IMG/VR virus record: IMGVR_UViG_3300017527_000515
Location: 1-64,000 of that record
Length of the DNA stretch: 64,000 nucleotides
From: a virus
Direction: 5' to 3' (one strand)
How positions within the stretch are numbered: position 1 is the first letter of the stretch; each line of letters starts with the position of its first letter. Below, in pieces: positions 1 to 7,552 of the stretch. The notes below the pieces were generated by a model that ran no database searches, was not told the DNA's origin, and saw nothing but the letters and a program-made list of their open reading frames with translations. Position numbers and translations under genes: made by a program.

Positions 1-390
1 ATCTTCTTCTGTAGCTGTGTGTGGAAACCCTAAATATTTAGGGTATCTCAACATATCTTTCTTCATTTGATTGCCTGCGTGTTTACCCTGTACAGGTGCA
101 TGTATAACGGGTTCGGCATAATCATGCTGTATCTTATCTATTGTGCCTGGTACTACAGTACTATGAATAATAATATATTTTGGGCTGGCATAAGCATATA
201 TCTTTTTAATCTCTTCGCTAATGTTCAGGTTCCCTGGTATACAGACATGTAAAAAAGTACACGGTGCAGCTTCGTTGTCTGGGTAATTAATTGGGTCCAG
301 CGGTAACGTTTTGTACACACCATTAAATAGTTCATACAAAGGCTTTCCAATCTCTCCTGTACCCATACATATCACGTCATAACTTTCCAT
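1..390 (-). CDS. Nucleotide-sugar dehydrogenase-like protein (3' part cut by window edge)
   Basis: This gene starts at ATG 390 and stays open for all 130 codons to the window edge, so its C-terminus is missing. The ATG follows AAGGAG at good spacing. The N-terminus carries a Rossmann nucleotide-binding loop (MGTGEIGKP, residues 9-17). Further in are HVCIPGN and IIIHSTVVPGT, the latter very close to the STVPPGT motif of the UDP-glucose/GDP-mannose dehydrogenase superfamily. Members oxidise the C6 hydroxyl of a UDP-hexose to a carboxylate with NAD+. The catalytic Cys domain lies outside the window, so substrate and activity cannot be judged. Its place at the end of a glycan cassette that also holds WlbA- and WlbB-like enzymes makes a UDP-HexNAc dehydrogenase role attractive, but this is inference. 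Confidence 0.7.
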   Translation of the reverse strand, partial: MESYDVICMGTGEIGKPLYELFNGVYKTLPLDPINYPDNEAAPCTFLHVCIPGNLNISEEIKKIYAYASPKYIIIHSTVVPGTIDKIQHDYAEPVIHAPVQGKHAGNQMKKDMLRYPKYLGFPHTATEED

Positions 391-402
391 ATTAAATCTC
401 CT

Positions 403-1077
403 TTATTCCGGTATAAATTCATAGGTATCTGATGAGTTGAATCGTTTACCTATTTTATAATTAAAACTATTTAATAGATCTATGACTATTTTTTTATTAT
501 TTGGATCATCAATTTCAATGAACAGTATCGGGCGATGTTTACTTAAAAGATTAGAGGCGCCCCTCAAAGCCCTAACCTCATTGAATTCAACATCCATCTT
601 CATCAAAGATATATTTTCTAATTTTTGCTCGGTCACTATACTATCTATAGTTTTTACTGTAGTATCATCACCCTCTGTTAATTTATGCATTCCACGATTA
701 CTTCTACCACCAACAAAGAATTTCTCCATACTACCTGAACCATTAGCATCAGACACTGCTAAATTCAACGCGATAACTTTATTCTCAACAGAATTAAGAT
801 TTATATTCCCAACTAAATAATTATATGAAGAATTAACAGGCTCTATAGATACGACTTTATCTGTCTGACATACTTTAGCAAAAAATAAAGTGTGGTTGCC
901 GATGGCTGCGCCAACATCCATAAATGTGCCGCCCAAATCGTAATTGCTCTTTATATAATCTAACATTTTGCCTTCATAAAAACGCAAACGCTGCCAGTCT
1001 TTCTGTAAATGCTCGGTAGGCTCACTAATATTAAACTTTACAACCTGACCAGCCTTTTCTATATTAACTACTCTCAT
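403..1077 (-). CDS. FkbM-family SAM-dependent methyltransferase
   Basis: This 224-aa protein has a typical class I methyltransferase core. The SAM-binding motif I reads FMDVGAAIGNHTLFFAKV near residues 52-69, followed by an acidic strand end (VVSIEPVNSSY), and a later strand gives LMKMDVEFNEVRALRGA, the hallmark of FkbM-type sugar O-methyltransferases. Length and motif order fit the family. It probably methylates a hydroxyl on a sugar made or transferred by the neighbouring glycosyltransferases. The start ATG at 1077 follows AAGGAG. It lies 12 bp from each neighbour and so belongs to the same operon. The acceptor is unknown. Confidence 0.85.
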   Translation of the reverse strand: MRVVNIEKAGQVVKFNISEPTEHLQKDWQRLRFYEGKMLDYIKSNYDLGGTFMDVGAAIGNHTLFFAKVCQTDKVVSIEPVNSSYNYLVGNINLNSVENKVIALNLAVSDANGSGSMEKFFVGGRSNRGMHKLTEGDDTTVKTIDSIVTEQKLENISLMKMDVEFNEVRALRGASNLLSKHRPILFIEIDDPNNKKIVIDLLNSFNYKIGKRFNSSDTYEFIPE

Positions 1078-1088
1078 AATTAATCTCC

Positions 1089-2165
1089 TTATATAATATT
1101 ATTCCCGTAAATTACTTTTTTCCCTTCCCTAAGCAACTGTTCTACTAAAGAGGCTATGCTCCAATAAGTCCACCAACGGCCTGACTTGGTGTAATTAGGC
1201 GAATAATTAAAATCCCCAGTGTTAATATATTTAAATAGAGTAGAATTCTCAAAATCCCCAACAATTTTTCTAAACACAATATCAGGGAATACTTTATTTG
1301 GATTGTGTCCTTTTCTAGGTAAATCAGCCAACTTAGAGTCCAACCTTTTCACTAGATTATATCTAAGATCATTTACAGCACGGTTTGGCTTAAAACTAAA
1401 AATTGTATCCACTAATTTGGGATATAAAAAAGGAGTTCTTCTATAGAAAGGGAGCGACGCATCAAGTCTAGCATTTCTTGTGTAATACCATTCCTTGAAG
1501 AATTGATCCACAGTACCTCTAGCCTCCAACAATTCATTCTGGTAACTCGAAACAAACATAACTAAATTTTCTTTTGGAATTTTATCTATAGATTGTAGAT
1601 AGTTAACGCAGTGATAAAATCTAAATACTGGATAATCTGACGGTCCATTTAAAGACTGCCACGCCGTTTTAAAATTATATGTTTGTGGGTCTTTGTGAAG
1701 ATCGTATATAAACAAATCCTGTTCGGCCCATCCCTTATAGAACATAATATCCTTGAACAGCCGGGCCTCATTTGGAAAACTAACAAAAAGTATACCCGCT
1801 GGCGCAGCAGTACTATATAATTTATCAATGAAATAAGAAGTAATTCTACTATCATAACCAGATGAATGGAAGATCAAATAAAACTTACCGGGGTCCCATA
1901 AATTACGTATTGACTCCTCTAAAACATCAAAATATAAATCATAATCAAAGGCTTTTACTCTGTTTATTTCCTTTATATAATCAGAAAACACTGTTCGATA
2001 ATCTAATATATCTATATCCTTAAAGGGGGTAGTTGTCTCAGGTTTGCCCTTAGCTACAAACTTAGGATCTATGACAACATCACCTGAAAGGACGTCTTTT
2101 ATATTGTTAGACACCAGTCCAGTTATATTATTTATATACTTCCTTTCGATAGAAAAATGTGACAT
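1089..2165 (-). CDS. PP-loop / asparagine-synthase-like protein
   Basis: This is a 358-aa protein without a confidently assigned family. The best clue is FHSSGYDSRITSYFID (about residues 99-114), which resembles the SGGxDS pyrophosphate loop of asparagine-synthase-like and other adenylate-forming PP-loop enzymes, followed by a strand FVSFPNEARL and a helix-rich C-terminal half. In glycan clusters such enzymes amidate or transfer amino groups to uronic acids, for example WbpG/WbmI-like amidotransferases; that role here is inference. The first loop glycine of SGGxDS is replaced by serine, so activity is uncertain. The start at 2165 has a strong GGGGAG five bases upstream. Confidence 0.45.
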   Translation of the reverse strand: MSHFSIERKYINNITGLVSNNIKDVLSGDVVIDPKFVAKGKPETTTPFKDIDILDYRTVFSDYIKEINRVKAFDYDLYFDVLEESIRNLWDPGKFYLIFHSSGYDSRITSYFIDKLYSTAAPAGILFVSFPNEARLFKDIMFYKGWAEQDLFIYDLHKDPQTYNFKTAWQSLNGPSDYPVFRFYHCVNYLQSIDKIPKENLVMFVSSYQNELLEARGTVDQFFKEWYYTRNARLDASLPFYRRTPFLYPKLVDTIFSFKPNRAVNDLRYNLVKRLDSKLADLPRKGHNPNKVFPDIVFRKIVGDFENSTLFKYINTGDFNYSPNYTKSGRWWTYWSIASLVEQLLREGKKVIYGNNII

Positions 2166-2175
2166 CTCATCTCCC

Positions 2176-2946
2176 CTAAATATACTTTAATTTATGTAGA
2201 ACTTCTATGGCTTCTGGCGCCAGATCTTTTTTCCAATTAGAAATCCATTTTTTATAATAGCCAATATGTGCAGTGTCTCTTTTTATCAGGTGATCTTCGG
2301 ATTTTCTCAAGGTGCCCTCACTTATCCCGGTAAATATGGACAATTTTTGCGCATTCAAATAAGGGCTTACAATAAAATCCTCAAATCTAATCTCTAAATA
2401 TTGATTGGTCTTTAATTTTTCTCTAATATCAAACCATATATTTAATTTCTCTGCCCAATGCAATGAGTTTTTATAGGCACTAGTAGTTGCCCACGGTCGA
2501 TGGTTCTTGCCGCCTTCACTATGCCTCAGACCAGAGGCAGTACTATCCCTACCATCTCTGTAAATATGTATTATCTTCACGTCCTCCTTTAATATACTTA
2601 CAATATCAAGAAGGTAATATCCAACCCCGCTTTTATCACCAAAAACTTCATATTTATCACCAAACAAAACCTTTTCAACCGAATAAAGTCCTTGAAGCAT
2701 ATTTTTACCTGTGGTATTAGTCTTACATCTACGTAGAAATTCCTGCGGAGTAACATGCATGGGTATTTTGTTACGTGGCCCTAATTTAGTAGATAGAAAT
2801 TTAAAATAATTATTTACATCTGTTTCAACAGTTAGTTGGTTGTAAATTCTCATTTCATTAGTTATATGTGAATTTGGAGGATGACTTAAAACATCTCTAA
2901 GTATAGTTGTGCCACTCCTAGATCTACCTGCTACTATCAGTCTCAT
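2176..2946 (-). CDS. PAPS-dependent sulfotransferase-like protein
   Basis: This 256-aa protein begins directly with the 5'-phosphosulfate binding loop RLIVAGRSRSGTTILRDVL (residues 2-20). About residues 127-147 carry the 3'-phosphate motif IIHIYRDGRDSTASGLRH. Both are signatures of the sulfotransferase family, which moves sulfate from PAPS to hydroxyl or amino groups of sugars, lipids or proteins. The C-terminal half ends in the family-typical helix with YYKKWISNWKKDL. The start overlaps the stop of the upstream gene as ATGA and is preceded by GAGGAGG, so the two genes are translationally coupled. Acceptor unknown; a sulfated glycan is the natural guess from context. Confidence 0.82.
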   Translation of the reverse strand: MRLIVAGRSRSGTTILRDVLSHPPNSHITNEMRIYNQLTVETDVNNYFKFLSTKLGPRNKIPMHVTPQEFLRRCKTNTTGKNMLQGLYSVEKVLFGDKYEVFGDKSGVGYYLLDIVSILKEDVKIIHIYRDGRDSTASGLRHSEGGKNHRPWATTSAYKNSLHWAEKLNIWFDIREKLKTNQYLEIRFEDFIVSPYLNAQKLSIFTGISEGTLRKSEDHLIKRDTAHIGYYKKWISNWKKDLAPEAIEVLHKLKYI

Positions 2947-3863
2947 AGAACCTCCTCAAATATCTTTTTGTATACTTTATAACAAGCATGTTGGCTGTGG
3001 TATTTTAATGCCCACTTACGCATTTTTTTGCCATAAATTTCCCTATTCTTCTCATAAGAAAAAAATTCTAACATTTCTGGTATTTTTTCACCTCTTCTAC
3101 CTATGTCGTAAACAGGGTATTCGCCGCCTAACAAAACATGTTTTTTATCTTTATCCAATATACTACCAAAACAAGGTATTCCCATCATTCCCGCCTCTAT
3201 TAAAGTGTAACCATAAGCATAATAAATACCATGAGTAAATATATCACAACCAAAGATTCTATCCAAGATCGTAGGATAATCCTGGAACTCAGAAGCCATT
3301 ATACATCTAAAATTTTCTATTTTACTTTCGATGTATGACACCCCTTTAGCGTCTTTTTGCCGTAACCAGCCAGGAGCGGCCGCGGCCACTAACTCTGTAG
3401 TATTATAGTCGGTTTTAACTCTAAAAATATTTTCATCTACTGGCTGTAGCCCCAATTTTAAACCACTAATGGGGTAATTTATTGTAAGAGCTACATAAAA
3501 ATCTGCTAGTTGTCTTACCCTTTCAAACCACTCTGGATTTTTATAATAGACGCTGGAGTTTACTACCATACCTGTAGGTTTGTTTCTTTTAAATCCAATC
3601 TTTTTTAGAAAACTAAAGTCTAATTTACCTTTATAATTTACACATCCACTCTCACATATCATGTATATATCCGCCGCTTCTATTAAAGACATCGCTTTAT
3701 CTTTTTTTGTCCAAAAAGGGACGTCATACCGCGCAGTAAAACCCTCAGTAGTTCTTTCCTTGGTCATAATAACATTAGAAGTAATACCATATCTATTTAG
3801 CGCGTCAGATATATTATGCACCGCATTTGCGTAATCTTTGAAAGCTATAAAGACAACCCGCAT
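2943..3863 (-). CDS. GT-B glycosyltransferase-like protein
   Basis: This 306-aa protein looks like a diverged GT-B (GT4-like) glycosyltransferase. The N-terminus (RVVFIAFKDYANAVHNISDA) resembles a Rossmann acceptor domain. The C-terminal third carries YYAYGYTLIEAGMMGIPCFG, equivalent to the nucleotide-sugar binding signature with the conserved glutamate (EAGMMGIP). It is shorter than the usual 350-400 aa, and the linker between the two domains is compressed, so the assignment rests mainly on the C-terminal motif and the context. The ATG at 3863 shares one base with the upstream stop (TAATG) and follows GGAAGGGG. Donor and acceptor are unknown. Confidence 0.6.
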   Translation of the reverse strand: MRVVFIAFKDYANAVHNISDALNRYGITSNVIMTKERTTEGFTARYDVPFWTKKDKAMSLIEAADIYMICESGCVNYKGKLDFSFLKKIGFKRNKPTGMVVNSSVYYKNPEWFERVRQLADFYVALTINYPISGLKLGLQPVDENIFRVKTDYNTTELVAAAAPGWLRQKDAKGVSYIESKIENFRCIMASEFQDYPTILDRIFGCDIFTHGIYYAYGYTLIEAGMMGIPCFGSILDKDKKHVLLGGEYPVYDIGRRGEKIPEMLEFFSYEKNREIYGKKMRKWALKYHSQHACYKVYKKIFEEVL

Positions 3864-4669
3864 TATTTAACCCCTTCCTTATGAGAACTTAAGTGTTGGC
3901 GACAATCCATTAGATTATCCAAAATATCTTTTGGTATATATCTAGATAAATCTACGTCGCACTTGGATCTAGGTGAGCGTATATTATTAAACCAAGATTT
4001 TTGAGCATGGGATATGTTGTTTAAACCTTTTATATTTAATCCTCGTTTCCAACTATCAGTTTTATCAAAATATATTTGTATTGGCTTTCCTAATGCTTTC
4101 TTATAAGACTCACGAACCATTGCATCGCAGCCTTTTTCTTTATTAGTAAAATATTGAGTAGCTTTTTTTAGAACAGGTGTTCTAAAAGCTCTAGCCGTAC
4201 TATCATCTTTTCGTCTTTGCTTTGTCGCCCAAACATCATAAACTAAGGTGCGGCCATCCTTTATGTTATAGAAAATAGTTTTTGGTATAGAAAACCAATC
4301 TTTGTCCTTGTTGTTCTTTAAAACATGATATGCCGAGCTTAAAAGTCTTGGCGGGGCGTAATAATCATCTGGATTCCAAATAGCCACCTCGGTATCTGAA
4401 AACAAACTAACTAGTTTCTTTAATTTTTTACCTAAAGGAATCCAGCCAACAAGCGGAACGTAATTAAAACTAACACAACCTACTGAATTTAATCTAGGTA
4501 AATATCTTTCTATTTCTTCTCTGCCCATAACCTCTGTGTTATTCTGCTCTTCAATTACAACAAGTTCCCATTCAAAATCTATATGCTCTTGTCTACATAG
4601 TGATTCTAACGCTGCCCAGCCTATATACTTAGATCTAAAAAATGGTAAACCTACCGATAGTTTAATCAT
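3863..4669 (-). CDS. GT2-like glycosyltransferase (GT-A fold)
   Basis: The N-terminus IKLSVGLPFFRSKYIGWAAL is the first strand and helix of a GT-A glycosyltransferase. The acidic metal-binding cluster appears as VAIWNPDDYYAPPRLL (about residues 97-112), a DxD-like motif. The protein is 268 aa from the chosen start. An in-frame GTG lies one codon upstream (4672), but AGGAG sits six bases before ATG 4669, which decides the start. It probably transfers one sugar residue during assembly of the phage-encoded glycan. It overlaps the upstream acyltransferase by 8 bp. Substrates cannot be told from the sequence. Confidence 0.68.
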   Translation of the reverse strand: MIKLSVGLPFFRSKYIGWAALESLCRQEHIDFEWELVVIEEQNNTEVMGREEIERYLPRLNSVGCVSFNYVPLVGWIPLGKKLKKLVSLFSDTEVAIWNPDDYYAPPRLLSSAYHVLKNNKDKDWFSIPKTIFYNIKDGRTLVYDVWATKQRRKDDSTARAFRTPVLKKATQYFTNKEKGCDAMVRESYKKALGKPIQIYFDKTDSWKRGLNIKGLNNISHAQKSWFNNIRSPRSKCDVDLSRYIPKDILDNLMDCRQHLSSHKEGVK

Positions 4670-5117
4670 CACGTTCTCCTATTTTAACAGCCGGGTTTCC
4701 GGCCCAAATCTCATATGGCGGTACATTCTTAGTAAGAACTGAGCCAGTACCTACTACAGCACCATCACCTATGTTACTAACAGTAACTATAATCGAATTC
4801 ATACCTATAAATACATCTTGACCTATAATTAAATCTATTGCTTCTATACGCTGTATATCTTTCCTTCTTCCTCTTGAGTGGCGCCAGTAATGTTTATGGG
4901 TAAACACCTTAGTGTCATCAGATATCTCACTGTATTTACCAATCTTTATATTACCTGTAAGATCAAACCAACAACCTCTACCTATGTGTAAAGGTTTTTC
5001 TAGAATTATTCTACCGACACCTATGTCTACATGTTGAGCTCTAATCTTGTAGGTCGGGCTACCCATAGATTCATTATGTTTAATCGCTTTTATATTCTCT
5101 AATGTTTGTTTATCCAT
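4662..5117 (-). CDS. Left-handed beta-helix (hexapeptide) acyltransferase
   Basis: This 151-aa protein shows repeated hexapeptide turns ([LIV]GxxxxI): GNIKIGKYSEI, LIIGQDVFIGMNSII, NIGDGAVVGTGSVL, followed by the family C-terminal signature PPYEIWAGNPAVKIGER. Between them is a putative catalytic histidine loop (FTHKHYWRHSRG). This is the maltose/galactoside/serine O-acetyltransferase type fold, which acts as a trimer with acetyl-CoA. It is probably a sugar O- or N-acetyltransferase in the glycan cassette. The start at 5117 lacks an obvious Shine-Dalgarno sequence, unlike most genes here. It starts only 6 bp after the upstream stop, so translation may depend on coupling. Confidence 0.82.
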   Translation of the reverse strand: MDKQTLENIKAIKHNESMGSPTYKIRAQHVDIGVGRIILEKPLHIGRGCWFDLTGNIKIGKYSEISDDTKVFTHKHYWRHSRGRRKDIQRIEAIDLIIGQDVFIGMNSIIVTVSNIGDGAVVGTGSVLTKNVPPYEIWAGNPAVKIGERDD

Positions 5118-5123
5118 AATAGT

Positions 5124-5756
5124 TTAATCTGGCCAGATGTTTTTCCCCCTCTCTTTTCTTCTCAGATGTTCTAAATCATCATAAAAAGCACGCTTTTTCT
5201 CCGGGTCTTTTCCTAATTTTTCCATCCAATAAAATCTAAAATGGTGTTTGATTAAATCTTCTTCAGTTCTAAAACCTTTATAGCCCTGAATAGCAGCGTG
5301 GTAATACTTTTTAGTATGTATCCTTGGATAACCATTGCTTTTACAGACTCTTGGCGGAGTTTTTCTTACCGCTATGGGCTCACCAGTCATTTCAAGATTA
5401 TCCCACTCTAAACGAACAAGACCTAAACACTCAATGCCTGCCAAGTCCGCCTTCTCCACCTTATTTCTTAGGAGAGGGCCTGATTTAGAATCAAATATCT
5501 CGTCGCCGCCCAGAAGTATGTGCCAATCGGATACTTCTTTCATCCACGCTAAGGAAGTGTTCCTGAGTTTACCAAAATTAGCAAAAGCAAATTTTCTAAT
5601 CTCACAGCCGTAGTCTTTACATATTTCCTCTGTTCTATCAGTTGTTAAATCATCTATTAATATATAACCAGCGTCTACAAAAGGCATTATACTTTTAAGC
5701 ATAAACTCTATACAATGCTCTTCGTTTTTAACAAAAGAAACCATAGATAGTCTCAT
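5124..5756 (-). CDS. Glycosyltransferase family 2-like protein
   Basis: This 210-aa protein has the GT-A start RLSMVSFVKNEEHCIEFMLK, the second strand ILIDDLTTDRTEEI (equivalent to DDGSTDxT) and the metal-binding region WHILLGGDEIF near residue 80. It corresponds to only the catalytic core of a GT2 enzyme, without membrane segments, and so acts as a soluble or peripheral transferase. The start ATG 5756 overlaps the upstream stop as ATGA and follows AAGGAG. It is closely related in organisation to the next GT2 upstream (5753-6481), and the two may add successive sugars. Specificity unknown. Confidence 0.75.
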   Translation of the reverse strand: MRLSMVSFVKNEEHCIEFMLKSIMPFVDAGYILIDDLTTDRTEEICKDYGCEIRKFAFANFGKLRNTSLAWMKEVSDWHILLGGDEIFDSKSGPLLRNKVEKADLAGIECLGLVRLEWDNLEMTGEPIAVRKTPPRVCKSNGYPRIHTKKYYHAAIQGYKGFRTEEDLIKHHFRFYWMEKLGKDPEKKRAFYDDLEHLRRKERGKNIWPD

Positions 5757-6481
5757 AGTATAACTCCTTTTTTGTAGAGTATATTAGGATATTTTATTTT
5801 TCTAAAATAATTATTATCCTTAGTCTTTTGGAAGCCGGGCTTCTTCACATAATCTTCAGTCATATAGTGCCCTGGCCCGTTGCGTCTATCAAACTCTGGT
5901 TGGTGGCCTCTAATGCCTATACGGTGCATGTGGTGAATAAGATATTTAGTATTAGTCACGTCTGATCTATCATACATTCTCTTACCACCATAACATAAAA
6001 AATTATGAGCGTTGTTAGTTTCCCACTGCATACCTGCCACATTCCTAAAGATCCTGACCTCTCCACCGTTAGCTGGCTGATGTATAGGTTTATGGTGATC
6101 TAAACTGTATATATAATTTATTCTATAGAATCCATAACCTAATATACTTGGGTGCTCGTTCAGCCAGTCATGCAGATTCTCCCACACATCATCGTCTAAA
6201 AGCTCGTCGCAGCCCAAACATAAAATCCAATCACCATACGCTACGTCCTGTATTATATTACGCCGGTCTCCCTCGTTCCAACCAACACCACCGCGCTCCA
6301 CAGTAGGTTGTGGTATAGTATAATATCTTACCTTGTCATACTTGCTTAGTATAGATATAGTATTATCAGTACTACCACCATCTAGACATACAATCTCATC
6401 TACATGATCATACATATGCTCTATACAGAGGTCAATCCATCTATCTTCATTCAATGTTAATAAACACGCTGATAATCTCAT
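5753..6481 (-). CDS. Glycosyltransferase family 2
   Basis: The chosen start is ATG 6481, which overlaps the upstream stop as ATGA and begins exactly with the GT2 core (RLSACLLTLNEDRWIDLCIE). The longer reading from 6523 lies inside the neighbouring gene and adds a non-conserved basic stretch. Core motifs are EIVCLDGGSTDNTISIL (donor-binding DGGSTDxT) and WILCLGCDELLDDDVW (metal-binding acidic cluster). The 242-aa length fits a soluble GT2 catalytic domain. A His-rich stretch near the C-terminus (YLIHHMHRIGIRGHQPEF) is typical of this phage and bacterial GT2 subgroup. It belongs to the glycan operon. Confidence 0.8.
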   Translation of the reverse strand: MRLSACLLTLNEDRWIDLCIEHMYDHVDEIVCLDGGSTDNTISILSKYDKVRYYTIPQPTVERGGVGWNEGDRRNIIQDVAYGDWILCLGCDELLDDDVWENLHDWLNEHPSILGYGFYRINYIYSLDHHKPIHQPANGGEVRIFRNVAGMQWETNNAHNFLCYGGKRMYDRSDVTNTKYLIHHMHRIGIRGHQPEFDRRNGPGHYMTEDYVKKPGFQKTKDNNYFRKIKYPNILYKKGVIL

Positions 6482-6924
6482 TCTATATCTCTCGCTCCCT
6501 TTCTGGCAGGATTGCCGTACCACAATTCATTAGCAGGGACATCTTTAGTTACAACTGACCCTGCCCCTATCATAGCGTTGCTGCCGACAGTAATCCCCGG
6601 ACAAATAGTAGTATTAGCACCTATACTAACACCATCCTCAATCTTTGTTTTATATGTTTCCCACTGTCCCTCTGTTCTTGGGTACATATCATTAGTAAAA
6701 CATACATGTGGGCCTATAAATACATTGTTGCCTATTTCTATACCTTCAGGTATAAATGCGAAAGCTTGTATCTTACATCCATCACCGATAACTACAGTCT
6801 TCCTGATCTCTACCATTGCACCTATGTTACAGTAATCACCTATAGTACATCCATAGATATTAGATGTTTCCGGGTGCCAGATACCGGTAAAATCCCCTAT
6901 AATTACATCATCTTTTATAGCCAT
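6478..6924 (-). CDS. WlbB/WbpD-like sugar N-acetyltransferase
   Basis: This left-handed beta-helix acyltransferase has hexapeptide repeats through most of its 148 residues. IEIGNNVFIGPHVCFTNDMY, followed by PRTEG, is the diagnostic loop of WlbB/WbpD-type enzymes, which acetylate the 3-amino group of UDP-GlcNAc(3NH2)A. The C-terminal NELWYGNPARKG signature is also present. The start is ATG 6924, preceded by GGAG four bases upstream; 15 further upstream codons are open but lie in the sulfotransferase gene and have no ribosome site. Its near neighbour 7543-8535 is WlbA/WbpB-like, which supports a shared pathway. The exact substrate is inferred. Confidence 0.78.
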   Translation of the reverse strand: MAIKDDVIIGDFTGIWHPETSNIYGCTIGDYCNIGAMVEIRKTVVIGDGCKIQAFAFIPEGIEIGNNVFIGPHVCFTNDMYPRTEGQWETYKTKIEDGVSIGANTTICPGITVGSNAMIGAGSVVTKDVPANELWYGNPARKGARDIE

Positions 6925-7552
6925 ATTTCTCCATCGCTTCTCCGGCCTTTTGCCAGAAATACTTCTCATCTTCCTTAGTAAAATGATTTTTCCAGTCGCC
7001 TTTTATGCCCCTTCGTGGGGCATGACCCACAAGCTTATTAACGGTGTGTATTTCACTATTCTTAGTCGGCGCGCCTAATTCCGATGAGCATCGGGTAATT
7101 TGCGCCTGCTGGCCGTCTTTTAGATCCTCAAATTTAATTGTAGGTAGTTGACCACACCAACTATCAATGTAATTTGCCCAGTACCCTATAGGATCTGTAT
7201 ACATCTCAGGTTCTGGTTTGTGTCGTTTATAGTCCTGCTGGCCGCCATTATACATCCAGTCCGATGGCGGTATCTGAATCCTTCCATAGATAAAATCTTG
7301 GAAACTTCTGTTCATAAAATAAGGACCAGTACCTCTCTGTAACTTCCACCAATAGTACGAAGATACCATAACATCCCTACCATCTCTGATCATAAATACA
7401 GAAGACGTCTCTTTGATTAGCGCTGCTATGTGATCGTCGAAGGGCCAGTGGACATTTGTCACCTTACCGTCAAAATTTAATCGAAAACATTCTTTCAGGA
7501 AATTATTACCAGACCTTCTATGTCCCCATATTTTAAACTTTCTTACAGACAT
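6908..7552 (-). CDS. Second sulfotransferase-domain protein
   Basis: This short (214 aa) sulfotransferase-like protein has KIWGHRRSGNNFLKECF at the N-terminus as the 5'-phosphosulfate loop and SVFMIRDGRDVMVSSYYWW as the 3'-phosphate motif. LVGHAPRRGIKGDWKNHFT, the conserved RKGxxGDWKNxFT-type PAPS-binding loop of cytosolic sulfotransferases, follows near the C-terminus. All three landmarks are present despite the small size, so activity is plausible. ATG 7552 is preferred to GTG 7558 because GGGGGAG lies five bases before it. It overlaps both neighbours. With 2176-2946 it gives the cassette two sulfotransferases, probably with different acceptors. Confidence 0.85.
   Translation of the reverse strand: MSVRKFKIWGHRRSGNNFLKECFRLNFDGKVTNVHWPFDDHIAALIKETSSVFMIRDGRDVMVSSYYWWKLQRGTGPYFMNRSFQDFIYGRIQIPPSDWMYNGGQQDYKRHKPEPEMYTDPIGYWANYIDSWCGQLPTIKFEDLKDGQQAQITRCSSELGAPTKNSEIHTVNKLVGHAPRRGIKGDWKNHFTKEDEKYFWQKAGEAMEKYGYKR

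Noticed and set aside
67-252. Plus-strand 61-codon open frame near the left edge
   Set aside because: It is antisense to the dehydrogenase-like gene at 1-390, which has a Rossmann loop and a good ribosome site; no plus-strand ribosome site or protein motif supports the antisense frame.
6482-6523. Upstream extension of the GT2 gene to 6523
   Set aside because: The longer start lies inside the neighbouring acyltransferase gene and has no ribosome site; ATGA overlap at 6478-6481 explains initiation better.
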